Assembly: GCF_009651005.1 (NCBI RefSeq)
Contig: NZ_WHVW01000005.1
Location: 1-64,000 of the forward strand
Source of the DNA: Sporosarcina obsidiansis
GTDB lineage: Bacteria > Bacillota > Bacilli > Bacillales_A > Planococcaceae
Reading direction: 5' to 3'
DNA length: 64,000 nt
The notes beneath the pieces are model-generated. The model saw only the letters and a list, made by a program, of their open reading frames with translations. It was not told the origin of the DNA and made no database searches. The position numbers and the translations under genes are program-made. This document shows positions 42,238 to 51,555 of this stretch, one piece after another; the stretch's first letter is position 1, and each line of letters begins with the position of its first letter.

Positions 42238-44025
42238 TCACTCCACCGTAACACTCTTCGCTAAATTTCTCGGCTTATCCACGTCACACCCACGCTGCAA
42301 AGCCGCATAATAACTAATTAACTGTAATGGGATCACCGAGACGAGCGGCGTCAGAATTTCATGCACACAAGGTAATACAAAACGGTCTCCTTCTTCTTCA
42401 AGACCTTCCATCGAAAGAATACTGGCATTGGCTCCTCTAGCCGTAACCTCTTTCACATTCCCTCTTATATTCGGACTAACTTCACTCTGTGTAGCTAATG
42501 CAAATACGGGCGTTCCTTCTTCAATCAAAGCAATCGTACCATGTTTTAATTCGCCGCCTGCAAATCCTTCTGCTTGAATATAGGAAATTTCTTTTAGTTT
42601 CAAAGCTCCTTCCAAGCTCACATAAAAATCGAGGTTTCGGCCGATGAAGAAGGCATTGTGTGTAGCTGTCAATGTTTCTTCCACAATTTTTTTCATCTCT
42701 TCTTTTGAATCCAGCAAAGTTTGGATTGAATTTGCTGCAATGGAGAGTTCTTTCTTTAAGTCCAAACTGCTCTGTCCGCAAGCGTATGCACTAATGGCGA
42801 GAACCGCTACTTGTGCGACATATGCTTTTGTTGATGCGACGGCTATTTCAGGATCTGCATACAGTAACAATGTATGATCTGACTCTCGTGATAAAGTCGA
42901 TCCTTGAACATTCGTCAACGTAATCGTCGGATAACCGAGTGCTTTCACTTTTACCAACACTTGACGGCTATCGGCTGTTTCACCAGATTGTGTGATGAAT
43001 AAAAATAATGGTTTCTCTGACAGCAGTGGCATATTGTAACCGAACTCACTCGAAATATGGACTTCCACTGGTATGCCCGCTAGCTTTTCAAAGTATTGCT
43101 TACCGATCAATCCCGCATGATAGCTAGTGCCCGCTGCAATAATGTACAGACGATCGGCTGCTCGGAATGCTTGCAGAATCTGTGGATCAATGGTCAGTTC
43201 ACCATTTTCATTGGAATAGGCGTCAATGATTTTACGAATAACTGTTGGCTGTTCATCCATTTCCTTCAACATATAGTGTGGATAGGTTCCTTTCTCCAAA
43301 TCACTTTGATCAAGCTCTGCTGTATAAGGTGCCCGTTCGATCCGTTCTCCGTCTAGCGTACAGATTTCTAAAGAATTTTTCTTCAGAAGAACGATTTCTT
43401 CATCATGTAGCTCAATAAACTGATCTGTTACTTGCAGCATTGCCATCGCATCGGATGCAACGACACGGCAATCTGAGCCAATGCCCACCAATAAAGGGCT
43501 TCGGTTTTTCGCAACATACAATGTATTAGGATCACGTTCATCTAGCATGGCAATCGCATAGGAGCCATGTACAAGGGTTAATGCTTTACGAAATGTCACT
43601 TCCGTTGAGGCTTCTTCCAAAGACAGTTGCTCAATTAGCTGGACAATAACTTCTGTATCCGTGTCTGATTTCATTTCCACATCCTGTAAGTAGTCACGCT
43701 GTAGCTGGAGATAGTTTTCGATTACACCATTATGCACAAGAGTAAACCGACCCGACTGACTTTGGTGTGGATGAGAATTTTTCCGATCCGGCACACCATG
43801 TGTTGCCCAGCGTGTATGGCCGATTCCAGTCGTAGCGGGTGAGTCTTGATCCACTACTTTCGTAAGATCTGCGATTCTGCCTTTTTCCTTGAATACCTGC
43901 ACGCCTTTATTTGTTTGAAGTGCGATACCCGCTGAGTCATACCCTCTATATTCTAATTTCTGCAATCCGTTTAATAACACGTTCGTTACTTGCTGTTCTC
44001 CAATATATCCTACAATTCCGCACAT
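42238..44025 (-). CDS. glmS: Glutamine-fructose-6-phosphate aminotransferase (isomerizing)
   Basis: 595 residues. The N-terminal class II amidotransferase domain starts MCGIVGYIG with catalytic Cys2 exposed after Met removal, and GHTRWATHG and CDTDTEVI-type elements follow. Two SIS sugar-isomerase domains follow (about 285-420 and 455-590; [38 protein letters not shown]), ending in the invariant NLAKSVTVE. Makes glucosamine-6-phosphate, the first step to UDP-GlcNAc for cell wall. The ATG at 44025 follows ATGGAGGGAAAG. Expression is controlled by the self-cleaving ribozyme in its leader. Confidence 0.97.
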   Translation of the reverse strand: MCGIVGYIGEQQVTNVLLNGLQKLEYRGYDSAGIALQTNKGVQVFKEKGRIADLTKVVDQDSPATTGIGHTRWATHGVPDRKNSHPHQSQSGRFTLVHNGVIENYLQLQRDYLQDVEMKSDTDTEVIVQLIEQLSLEEASTEVTFRKALTLVHGSYAIAMLDERDPNTLYVAKNRSPLLVGIGSDCRVVASDAMAMLQVTDQFIELHDEEIVLLKKNSLEICTLDGERIERAPYTAELDQSDLEKGTYPHYMLKEMDEQPTVIRKIIDAYSNENGELTIDPQILQAFRAADRLYIIAAGTSYHAGLIGKQYFEKLAGIPVEVHISSEFGYNMPLLSEKPLFLFITQSGETADSRQVLVKVKALGYPTITLTNVQGSTLSRESDHTLLLYADPEIAVASTKAYVAQVAVLAISAYACGQSSLDLKKELSIAANSIQTLLDSKEEMKKIVEETLTATHNAFFIGRNLDFYVSLEGALKLKEISYIQAEGFAGGELKHGTIALIEEGTPVFALATQSEVSPNIRGNVKEVTARGANASILSMEGLEEEGDRFVLPCVHEILTPLVSVIPLQLISYYAALQRGCDVDKPRNLAKSVTVE

Positions 44026-44099
44026 ATCTTTCCCTCCATTTGAAGAAACGTCAAAATACACCCCACGTATGAAGTGTTTTTTAGCTTATTCGTATGTTT

Positions 44100-44254
44100 G
44101 CCTTCTTGACCATTTGGTTGTACGATCTCTCGTACCATTTGAGATCAAGAGTTCAATCGGGCAACAGCGATCGGGAGGCATCCGCCGAACATTTCGATAG
44201 TCCTCCACCTCGTCTGCGAGAGATTGCAGTTCTGATTTCTCCGGCACTGGCGCT
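44100..44254 (-). promoter_or_regulatory. glmS ribozyme/riboswitch
   Basis: On the minus strand, AGCGCC (44249-44254) opens the ribozyme, with self-cleavage expected between A44254 and G44253. It is followed by GACGAGG, ATCGAA and the conserved TTCGGCGGATGCCTCCC that forms the glucosamine-6-phosphate site, then a P4-like helix with GTACGA-GAGA-TCGTAC. This is the Firmicutes glmS leader ribozyme; glucosamine-6-phosphate triggers cleavage and mRNA decay. It lies 75-230 bases upstream of glmS. Confidence 0.95.
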
Positions 44255-44307
44255 TTAACTGTTTTCCTAGTTTAACGTGCGATGCTTTCCTCCTTTTGCA
44301 CTTTGTT

Positions 44308-44337
44308 ATCATACTGAAAAACGTTTTTCTTTGTCAA
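44308..44337 (-). promoter_or_regulatory. Sigma-A promoter of glmS
   Basis: Minus strand TTGACA (44332-44337), 18-bp spacer, TATGAT (44308-44313). The transcript would begin near 44300, about 45 bases before the ribozyme cleavage site. Confidence 0.8.
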
Positions 44338-44381
44338 TCAAGAATTGAACAAACCAACTTGATAGTCCTAATTGAGGTTTG

Positions 44382-44507
44382 GCTCGTTTCAAATGGAAAT
44401 ACGCTCGGTTCGCTAATGGCAATGCTCGTTTCTGGCTGAGTTTGGCTCGGTCCACTAGGGATTTCGCTCGGTCATAGAGAAGTAACGATCGGTTCCATAA
44501 AGGTTGC
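44382..44507. repeat. Degenerate array with exact 21-bp period
   Basis: Six units start at 44382, 44403, 44424, 44445, 44466 and 44487, each opening GCTCG or GATCG and mostly GCTCGGTTC or GCTCGTTTC; the remaining 12 bases of each unit differ. A seventh degenerate unit may begin at 44361. The period is exactly 21 bp (two turns of B-DNA). It lies between the gntP terminator and the glmS promoter, 45 bp upstream of the glmS -35. No start codon opens any frame through it. Confidence 0.8.
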
Positions 44508-44521
44508 TTGCATGAATACTA

Positions 44522-44562
44522 CAAAAAAAACCGCAAGTCACTCACTACCGAGCGACTTGCAG
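44522..44562 (-). terminator. Terminator of the GntP permease gene
   Basis: Minus strand CTGCAAGTCGCTC, GGTA loop, GAGTGACTTGCGG, followed by eight T. Confidence 0.85.
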
Positions 44563-44569
44563 TTTCTAG

Positions 44570-45919
44570 TTATAATCCAGGTAAAAACCCACTTAGTAAA
44601 TTCAACAAATAGACCATAGCAAGTGCCGACAGTCCGGCGATAAATCCACCGATCGACCATGCTTGAATCGTTTGTGGAATCGTGAGACGACCAAATTTAT
44701 TAACGACCCAGAAGCCGGAGTCATTAGGCAATGACAAACCGATTGCGCCCGCACAAATTGCGAGACCGAGCAAGATAGGAGAAACACCGAGTTCGCCAGC
44801 CATCGGTCCAAGAATGGATGATGTTGTGACGAGGGCGACGGTCGCTGATCCGAGTGATGCTCGTAAAATCTGCGAGAAGATAAACGCTAGAATGAGTACA
44901 GGTATGTTCCATCCTTGCATCGTTTCGATCAGGTAATCACCGATACCACTTTGATTGATAACGGCTCCAAATGCCCCACCCGCTCCTGTAACGAGGATGA
45001 TCATTCCTGCAGAGTTAATTGCTTCATCATACAATGTTTTATATGGCACATGAATATACGGTTTTAGAACGATCAATGCAACAATCACACTGATCAAGAG
45101 AGCAACGTTTTTATCCCCAATAAAGCCGAGAATGCGAGATGCCATTCCATCTTCTAGCCATAAATTCGTGACGGTATTCAATAGGATCAAAATAATCGGC
45201 AAGCCGAGCATGAAAAACGATAAGCCTGTAGAGATTTCTTTACGTCCTTCGACTTTTTCAGGAACAACTATTTCGTCTTCGAGTTCTTCAGGTGTTGTCT
45301 GAATTCGTTTTCCAATAAACGTTCCATAAATATAACCACCAACCATCGTAGCCGGAATCGCACAAATCAGTCCATAAAGAATAAATAATCCTAAGTCTGC
45401 ACCCGTGTTTTCTGCCACGACAAGTGGGCCCGGAGTTGGTGCGATCATACTATGCGAGACGATCAGTCCTACTCCCAGTGAGGTCACGAATGTCACAATA
45501 GAAATACCCGTTCGTCTAGATAAACTCTTAACAAGCCCACTTAAAATTACAAATGCTGCATCAAAAAAGACGGGAATGGAAACAGCGATTCCTGTTAGAG
45601 AAAGTCCCGCTGCTGATCGTTTGACCCCGAATACACGGAGTACCGCTTCCGCAATTTTCTCTATCGCACCGGATACGCCTAAAAATTGACCAAAAATCAC
45701 GCCAAGACCGATCAAAATCCCGACTCCGGTAAGCGTATTTCCGAATCCGGTCGTAATGACTTTCGGAACTTCCTCCAAAGGAAATCCAAGTACCAATGCT
45801 GTGACAAACGCTACAACAATTAATGTCACGAACGGTTCAATTTTCATTTTCAATATCATAAAGAATAATGCTGCCAGTGACAGCAAAAAAACAACGATGA
45901 GCATATTGCCTTCTACCAT
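44570..45919 (-). CDS. gntP: GntP family permease (gluconate/acid-sugar:H+ symporter)
   Basis: 449 residues with about 12-14 membrane helices and GntP-family blocks: FGNTLTGVGILIGLGVIFGQFLGVSGA, ISIVTFVTSLGVGLIVSHSMIAPTPGPLVVAENTGADLG, GGAFGAVINQSGIGDYLIE, and LSLPNDSGFWVVNKFG. Imports gluconate-like sugar acids with protons. It is last of a cluster with a DUF1537 acid-sugar kinase (9 bases upstream) and a GarR-like reductase, so a C4 sugar acid such as threonate, erythronate or glycerate is a better substrate guess than gluconate. TGAGGTG precedes the ATG. Confidence 0.9.
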   Translation of the reverse strand: MVEGNMLIVVFLLSLAALFFMILKMKIEPFVTLIVVAFVTALVLGFPLEEVPKVITTGFGNTLTGVGILIGLGVIFGQFLGVSGAIEKIAEAVLRVFGVKRSAAGLSLTGIAVSIPVFFDAAFVILSGLVKSLSRRTGISIVTFVTSLGVGLIVSHSMIAPTPGPLVVAENTGADLGLFILYGLICAIPATMVGGYIYGTFIGKRIQTTPEELEDEIVVPEKVEGRKEISTGLSFFMLGLPIILILLNTVTNLWLEDGMASRILGFIGDKNVALLISVIVALIVLKPYIHVPYKTLYDEAINSAGMIILVTGAGGAFGAVINQSGIGDYLIETMQGWNIPVLILAFIFSQILRASLGSATVALVTTSSILGPMAGELGVSPILLGLAICAGAIGLSLPNDSGFWVVNKFGRLTIPQTIQAWSIGGFIAGLSALAMVYLLNLLSGFLPGL

Positions 45920-45928
45920 GTTAACACC

Positions 45929-47344
45929 TCAATTCCTATGCACTAATTTCTCTACCACATTCCGCAGTGTATCCACTTCGCCGACATTTCCCGGGAAGAT
46001 GATATACGGGATGCCCGGAAAACGACTTTCTTCTCCAGTTTTCCATACAGGTATACCAGGCGCGATTTGTCCAGCAACTTCTGCCTTTTTCACGACCAAT
46101 CCTTTTGTTCCCACGTCACTTGACGTAATGCCGCCCTTTGCGATGACGAACGCTGGTTTCGGATCACAGTGCTGAACAAACTGTGTGACTGCAGAAGAAA
46201 TCTTTACAGAAAGCGCCAGTTCCTCTTCCTGACGTCCTTCACCTAAATCGAGTCGGGCACGAGATGTATACACGCAAACTGTGATACCTTCACTAATTTT
46301 CTCATTGATTCGTTGTTGAATTCGTTCGACTTCTTCATCGAATTGCACTGCATCCACGACAAGATGGCAATCAAACTCTATAAATTCAACCGCATTCAGT
46401 GTCTTCAATGCATTCAACTGATCTGTCGTTTTCTGTACATGTGACCCGACCACAATCAAGCCGCCAGTTAAAGACTCGGCCAGCATTATGTCCTCTTTCA
46501 TTAAATAAGGTTTTGATGAAATATCGCCGATTACTTTCGTGAAGGAAGCCGCTGTACGAAATAGAAAATGCTTTCCTTGCTGCATGACACGCATCAGTGC
46601 AATCGTGAACACTTGCACGTCTTCTTCAGTTACAGCATTCACTATCATCTTTTGAAATTTTTCAAGACGATGCAATTTCGCCTCAATCGAATTGAAATCG
46701 AGTGCTCGCAACTCGTCCAATGAAATCGACAACACCGTATCAGCGGAATATTCATTACCTGTTTTTTCAGCGATATATTCTTTTAGATCACTTTTAGTAA
46801 AACCAAACATTCGATCTTTCGCAAATTCTGTTTCACCTGCTGGGATATAGCTTTCATTCTGTTTCACGTAATGAATATCATCAATCGTTTCTCTGCCACC
46901 TTCTTTAAAAAACGGAATGAGAATTTCTCCATCCAACGTATATACGCCCTGTTGCTCTAATGTATTTTTCAACACTTCTGTTTCAAGAGGATAATGTCCT
47001 CGTAACGTAGAATCGCCTCTGCTGATCACTAAAAAGTTTTGTCCCGTTTCCTTAGCCACTACTGCCAATCTTTCCGCAATCTGCGTATGCACTTTCGTCG
47101 TCTCTTCAACAGAGAAAGCGCGTGAATTCGTCAATAAGAAGAGTAGCTGACGAGGTTCCTCGAACATGGAACGAATCGTTTCTTCCGACCAATCCGTATA
47201 CACCGGGACACCATGAACAGTTTGGACACCTGTTGGATCATCGTCAAGCACAATAATTTTTTGCTGGAATGCTGGACGTTCTGCTTTCCACAAAGCCTTC
47301 AGTTCCGAGCCATATGTAGGTAGTTGTTCAACTCGCTGCTGCAA
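45929..47344 (-). CDS. Four-carbon acid sugar kinase family protein (DUF1537)
   Basis: 471 residues with both domains of the DUF1537 family: the N-terminal substrate domain (IVLDDDPTGVQTVHGVPVYTDW, LFLLTNSRAFS, ISRGDSTLRGHYPLE) and the C-terminal ATP-binding domain (AKGGITSSDVGTKGLVVKKAEVAGQIAPGIPVW, FPGNVGE). Characterised members phosphorylate D-threonate or 2-oxo-tetronates at O4 (DtnK, OtnK). TTG start after GGGAGGTAAATAAA. It overlaps nothing but abuts the reductase gene (1 base between), so it is in one operon with it and GntP. Confidence 0.88.
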   Translation of the reverse strand: MQQRVEQLPTYGSELKALWKAERPAFQQKIIVLDDDPTGVQTVHGVPVYTDWSEETIRSMFEEPRQLLFLLTNSRAFSVEETTKVHTQIAERLAVVAKETGQNFLVISRGDSTLRGHYPLETEVLKNTLEQQGVYTLDGEILIPFFKEGGRETIDDIHYVKQNESYIPAGETEFAKDRMFGFTKSDLKEYIAEKTGNEYSADTVLSISLDELRALDFNSIEAKLHRLEKFQKMIVNAVTEEDVQVFTIALMRVMQQGKHFLFRTAASFTKVIGDISSKPYLMKEDIMLAESLTGGLIVVGSHVQKTTDQLNALKTLNAVEFIEFDCHLVVDAVQFDEEVERIQQRINEKISEGITVCVYTSRARLDLGEGRQEEELALSVKISSAVTQFVQHCDPKPAFVIAKGGITSSDVGTKGLVVKKAEVAGQIAPGIPVWKTGEESRFPGIPYIIFPGNVGEVDTLRNVVEKLVHRN

Positions 47345-47345
47345 T

Positions 47346-48239
47346 TTATTTACCTCCCTTCGGCACTTCGAAATTTGCTAATTTCTCATAATACTGGATC
47401 AACCCTACATGGTCATCTGCTGCTTTGCCATCTATTTTCAATGCGTGGAACATTTCCAAGACATCCGTCGTAAGTGGCATCGGGACACCAATATCTCGTC
47501 CCGCTTGCACGACGTTCGTTAAATCTTTCATATTGATATCAATTCGTCCACCTGCAACGAAATTTCGTTCCAAGACTAGAGGTAGTTTCGCGTCTAACAC
47601 AGAGCTGCCCGCCAATCCTCCACGAATAGCATGATACATCTTTTCTATATCTACTCCAGCTTTCGAAGCAAGAACTACTGCTTCTGACATAGCAGCAATT
47701 GTGACATTCACTAAAATTTGATTGGCTAATTTGGTTGTAGATCCGCTACCATGACCGCCAACATGTGTCACGTCTGCAGCCATCGCCTGGAGTACCGGAA
47801 GTGCCTCAGCCAATGCTTGTTCCTCTCCACCTATCATGATCGCCAATGTGCCATCAATTGCTTTTGGCTCTCCTCCACTCACCGGGGCATCCATAAAACG
47901 GACATGCACTTTTTTCAATTCATTTGCACAATAGACTGAATCCCCTGGCGAGACAGAACTCATATCAATGACGATTGCCCCTGGTTGAAGATGATTTGCG
48001 ATTCCATTCTCTCCAAATAAAACATCCCGTACAATTGTTGCATTCGGCAGCATAGTAATGACAATATCGCTTCCTTCTGCTGCTGCCTTTGGAGAAACCG
48101 CTTCCACAGCCCCCGCATCGCCTACGATCTTTCTCGCCTCTTCATTCAAATCAAATGCCGAAACCTCAAAACCTGCTTTCAATATATTTAATACCATCGG
48201 ACGACCCATAATTCCAAGACCAATAAACCCTACTTTCAT
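47346..48239 (-). CDS. GarR/LtnD-like 2-hydroxyacid dehydrogenase (HIBADH family)
   Basis: 297 residues: the N-terminal Rossmann domain has GFIGLGIMGRPM (about 4-15), the substrate loop DAPVSGGEPKAIDGTLAIMIGG lies at about 117-138, and catalytic Lys in GSGSTTKLANQI at about 171. Family members are tartronate-semialdehyde reductase, 3-hydroxyisobutyrate dehydrogenase and L-threonate dehydrogenase (LtnD). The adjacent DUF1537 kinase favours an LtnD-like role oxidising a C4 sugar acid before phosphorylation. ATG at 48239 after GAGGAGGC. First gene of the operon; divergent from the GntR regulator. Confidence 0.87.
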   Translation of the reverse strand: MKVGFIGLGIMGRPMVLNILKAGFEVSAFDLNEEARKIVGDAGAVEAVSPKAAAEGSDIVITMLPNATIVRDVLFGENGIANHLQPGAIVIDMSSVSPGDSVYCANELKKVHVRFMDAPVSGGEPKAIDGTLAIMIGGEEQALAEALPVLQAMAADVTHVGGHGSGSTTKLANQILVNVTIAAMSEAVVLASKAGVDIEKMYHAIRGGLAGSSVLDAKLPLVLERNFVAGGRIDINMKDLTNVVQAGRDIGVPMPLTTDVLEMFHALKIDGKAADDHVGLIQYYEKLANFEVPKGGK

Positions 48240-48299
48240 CTCGAAAGCCTCCTCTTTACTGTCAATTAACGCTTTTATTATACGACAACTATTCTGACT

Positions 48300-48360
48300 T
48301 GTATACATTTCATTAATTATTGAATACGATTAACTAACTTAACTAAAAATCTTGTATACT
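48300..48360. promoter_or_regulatory. Paired TGTATAC sites in the divergent acid-sugar control region
   Basis: TGTATACA (perfect 8-bp palindrome, 48300-48307) and TGTATACT (48353-48360) lie 53 bp apart (five helical turns) between the reductase and GntR genes. Plausible operators for the GntR/FCD regulator; the second also overlaps a possible -10 TATACT. Confidence 0.45.
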
Positions 48361-48397
48361 ACATAGTAATCAAATCGTGAAACGGAGGAGAAAGATT

Positions 48398-49009
48398 GTG
48401 GACATTACTTCAGGAAGTGCACAGTTACTTGCATATGAAACGATACGAGAAAAAATTTTCAACGGTTCGTATCCTGGCGGGATGAAATTGGTGGAGGAAC
48501 GGTTAGCCGAGGAAATTGGCGTCAGCCGCACCCCCATTCGAGAAGCCATTCGCCGTTTAGAACAAGAAGGGTTGATTAAACGCAAAAAAGTGATTAAGCC
48601 TACAGAAAAAGATCTACGTCATTTATTTCAAATGCGCATGCTCATCGAAAGCCATGCTTCAAAAATGGCTGCCACCTATATGACAGAGCAACGTATCGAC
48701 GAGCTACGCGCTTGCATCCGCCTTTCCAGATCCAGCACGAATGAAGGTATCGTGAAGGCGAATAAGAAGTTTCATGATTTGATCGTACAGGAATGCCGCA
48801 ATCCGATCATGATTGACACTGTCGATAAAATGCAATCCATCATTTACTTATTCAGCAAAACTGTCGTCCTACATGAACGTCCTCTACTGATTGAAGAACA
48901 CGAAAGAATTTGTGATGCAATCGAAGAACGACAACCAGAGTTAGCAAGCAAGTTAATGGAAGAACACTTAAAAGCAGATCTAGAGTTTACTCTTAACATT
49001 GTCGATTAA
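48398..49009 (+). CDS. GntR family regulator, FadR/FCD subfamily
   Basis: 203 residues: winged HTH (about 10-70, LAEEIGVSRTPIREAIRRLEQEGLIKRK) and an all-alpha FCD ligand domain (about 80-200, MRMLIESHASKMAA, NKKFHDLIVQEC, EHERICDAIEERQPELASKLMEEHL) with the Asp/His positions that bind metal and small organic acids. GTG start after CGGAGGAG; a GTG 21 bases earlier is in the site. It probably represses the divergent reductase-kinase-GntP operon and responds to the sugar acid or its oxo form. Confidence 0.9.
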   Translation: MDITSGSAQLLAYETIREKIFNGSYPGGMKLVEERLAEEIGVSRTPIREAIRRLEQEGLIKRKKVIKPTEKDLRHLFQMRMLIESHASKMAATYMTEQRIDELRACIRLSRSSTNEGIVKANKKFHDLIVQECRNPIMIDTVDKMQSIIYLFSKTVVLHERPLLIEEHERICDAIEERQPELASKLMEEHLKADLEFTLNIVD

Positions 49010-49050
49010 ATCACTTTTCATGCATTGTTTCTTTTAAGCGTTCTCAAATA

Positions 49051-49090
49051 AAAAAACTTATGTAAGTCGTTATGACTGCATAAGTTTTTT
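49051..49090 (+). terminator. Terminator of the GntR regulator
   Basis: AAAAAACTTATG-T-AAGTC / GACT-G-CATAAGTTTTTT, with a GTTAT loop. The following stretch to 49285 shows no gene. Confidence 0.8.
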
Positions 49091-49285
49091 GCATACTATT
49101 CGTGATTATCAAGTCTCATCTATTTTAAAAAACTTATAAGTTAAAGAAAAAAGATAGGTATCCTCTACCTAGATTGATTAGAGAACATCCTACCTACTAA
49201 TAGTATGAACAGTTGTTTAATTATTTATACACACAGTTCAGATTTTCTTAAAAATTCAATCAAAAAACTTTTTAGTTGCGTATTT

Positions 49286-49759
49286 TCATCTCTCTTCCGC
49301 TGCTTTATCCCTAGTAAGAACCTCGTATTTTGTATGGATCATTACATCCATTTCAAAAACTAGCTGCACGATCGGTAGCGGAAAATCAGAAGGGACCAGA
49401 TCGACCTCTTCTGTAAATCCAATGTCGAAGTTTCCTACTTTCTCTATTTGATAATAGAAATCTTCATCACTAGCAGGTGTTGCTAAAATTTCACCTATGA
49501 AATGGTAGAAGCCCATATATCGTTTACAATTTACCTGCTTTTCGTCAATTACGAAGACTTCCCCCTCCTTGGCGGGATCAATACCCAAAGATAAAAACAG
49601 TTCATCATAAGCAGGAGGAAACTGGGTGATTCCATTTACATATGTGGCACAGTCTTCACAAAAACAGTCGTCTATTCTGCCTTGAAATTGCTGGTAATAC
49701 GAATTGGTTTTCTCACGGTCGACTCGGATTTTCCAAGGTCCGATTTCGATTAGCTCCAA
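49286..49759 (-). CDS. Uncharacterised protein with a CFCEDC motif
   Basis: About 157 residues starting at a TTG (MELIEIGPWKIRVDREKT) placed after AAAAGGAGAG. A Cys cluster RIDDCFCEDCATYV at about 26-39 could bind metal; the centre (FPPAYDELFLSLGIDPAKEGEVFVID) and the C-terminus (VQLVFEMDVMIHTKYEVL) look like a small alpha/beta domain. I recall similar short proteins in Bacillales but no function. A longer frame upstream lacks a ribosome binding site. Stand-alone gene. Confidence 0.65.
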   Translation of the reverse strand: MELIEIGPWKIRVDREKTNSYYQQFQGRIDDCFCEDCATYVNGITQFPPAYDELFLSLGIDPAKEGEVFVIDEKQVNCKRYMGFYHFIGEILATPASDEDFYYQIEKVGNFDIGFTEEVDLVPSDFPLPIVQLVFEMDVMIHTKYEVLTRDKAAEER

Positions 49760-49880
49760 AGAGTTCTCTCCTTTTAGACATAGTTTTATAATGTAGTATA
49801 CCATGTCTACACTTCGATTTAACTGAATTTTCTCATTACATTTACATTACATATTGTACTAGTAGTAGATCACTGAAATA

Positions 49881-49918
49881 AAAAAAAACTCAGTCAACCG
49901 TTTAAGTAGACTGAGTTT
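49881..49918 (-). terminator. Terminator of the acyl-CoA thioesterase gene
   Basis: Minus strand AAACTCAGTC, 13-base loop, GACTGAGTTT running into nine T. Confidence 0.8.
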
Positions 49919-49921
49919 GGA

Positions 49922-50458
49922 TTATGCATTCACACTTACTGGCTCATGCCATGGATAGTTATTTGTTAAAACAGTTGCTAAGTCCTTGCTTTGCTGTTTT
50001 CGCATTTTACGAATTTCCGCCCGTTGCGGTGCCGTTTCATGCAAGTACTTTTCTTCTTCTGTTTCAGGAATTACTTGCGGTACCGTCATTGGCTTTTTAT
50101 CTTGATCCAACGCTACAAACGTCAATAAAGAAGTTGCCGCAATTTTACAGACGCCACTTGCCAAATCTTCTGCGATGACTTTCACAAAAATCTCCATGGA
50201 TGACGTTCCAGTCCATGTTACATAAGATTCGAAACAAACAGAATCGGAAGGACGAATTGGATGCAGAAAATCCACGGAATCCATGGATGCCGTTACGCAA
50301 TCGGCTCTACTATGCCGAGCTGCTGAAATCGATGCGATTTGGTCGATATCACTCATTAAGCGCCCACCAAACAACGTATTATGATTGTTGACGTCATTAG
50401 GAAAAATCCTGCTCGTTCGTACAACTCTTGATTCCCGGCACTGCTTTTCACGTTTCAT
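49922..50458 (-). CDS. Acyl-CoA thioesterase, hotdog fold (YkhA-like)
   Basis: 178 residues of the BFIT/YciA/YkhA acyl-CoA hydrolase family: FPNDVNNHNTLFGGRLMSDIDQIASISAARHSR (about 19-51) with the catalytic Asn/Asp region and hotdog helix, VDFLHPIRPSDSVCFESYVTWTG, then a charged C-terminal extension. Hydrolyses acyl-CoA to free acid and CoA in the cytosol. AAGGGGAGG precedes the ATG by about 11 bases. Monocistronic with a terminator. Confidence 0.88.
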   Translation of the reverse strand: MKREKQCRESRVVRTSRIFPNDVNNHNTLFGGRLMSDIDQIASISAARHSRADCVTASMDSVDFLHPIRPSDSVCFESYVTWTGTSSMEIFVKVIAEDLASGVCKIAATSLLTFVALDQDKKPMTVPQVIPETEEEKYLHETAPQRAEIRKMRKQQSKDLATVLTNNYPWHEPVSVNA

Positions 50459-50622
50459 TCTAAATGAAGCCTCCCCTTGATGTATACCAACCTACCGTTT
50501 TCAAAATAGACCAAATCAATAAATAATTCTTAAATTTATATATCAACTTAATATAACGGTAGTTCACAAAGTTGTCAAGAATGTATTGTGAAATTTCATG
50601 CTATATCGTAAATTTTTCTATC

Positions 50623-51441
50623 TTATATTTTGCTCTTCGAAAAAAATGGGACATCCTTTTCCTCTAGCAAACCAACTGTAAGCAACCCTTTTATGATTCC
50701 ATCCTCCGAGCAAGAAGCAGTGACTAGATCAGCCACTTCCTTTAGTTCTGGAATCGCATTTTCCATCGCAATTCCTGTGCCCACCGTTTCGATCATTTGC
50801 ATATCATTCGGCCCATCTCCGAATGCGTAGCTATTTTCGATTGGAATATCCAAGTGGTCCAGCATTTTTTGAATACCGATAGCTTTGGACGCTCCTTCAG
50901 GAAGCATGTCCACAGAGCATTCATCCCATCTAATAAACGTATAGTTATTGAACAGTTCCATATATTGCTCTGTTTCCTCTGGCATGCAATAAATCTGTAC
51001 TTGGTTCACAACTGAATGCGAATAAATTTCTGAATCCACAGGAGGATACGGGATCTTTAGTCGTGTCGTACCCGCTGTGACCAACGGATGTGCGGATGCA
51101 TTCGTAACAAATGTCTCAAATGTAGAATACGTCAACCCATGTCCGTTTTTCTCAGCTAACTCGGTTAACTTTTGCATATCTTCTCGTTTCATTGGGTTAG
51201 AGTAAATCTCCTTCCCATTACACACCACATGCTGACCATTCATCGATACATACGAATCAAATGATAGTTCTTCTAGCAACCACTTGAACATCAGAGGTGC
51301 TCTGCCAGTGCAAATCACAGTGTATACCCCTTTGTCCTGCAACGCTTTTAATGCTTGCTTTGTTGAATCTAAAATGGTCTTATCATGACTCATTAAGGTA
51401 CCATCTAAATCAAAGAATACAATTTTCTTATTCAATGTCAT
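50623..51441 (-). CDS. HAD-superfamily (Cof-type, IIB) sugar phosphatase-like hydrolase
   Basis: 272 residues: motif [13 protein letters not shown] (about 9-20), motif II CTGRAP (about 45), a large C2B cap (about 85-185), motif III Lys in [12 protein letters not shown], and motif [12 protein letters not shown] (about 214-223). This is the Cof/YkrA type; substrates are sugar phosphates, FMN or pyridoxal phosphate and cannot be told apart here. The ATG at 51441 follows AGAAAGAGAG. Monocistronic. Confidence 0.88.
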   Translation of the reverse strand: MTLNKKIVFFDLDGTLMSHDKTILDSTKQALKALQDKGVYTVICTGRAPLMFKWLLEELSFDSYVSMNGQHVVCNGKEIYSNPMKREDMQKLTELAEKNGHGLTYSTFETFVTNASAHPLVTAGTTRLKIPYPPVDSEIYSHSVVNQVQIYCMPEETEQYMELFNNYTFIRWDECSVDMLPEGASKAIGIQKMLDHLDIPIENSYAFGDGPNDMQMIETVGTGIAMENAIPELKEVADLVTASCSEDGIIKGLLTVGLLEEKDVPFFSKSKI

Positions 51442-51555
51442 TTCCACTCTCTTTCTATCTCATGTTACAATTAGTCTAACAATTTGCTGACAGATATGCT
51501 TTGAAGTTGCTTATCAGTTAACGATTAAAAATGGAATGTCTGTAGGTGAAGATAG

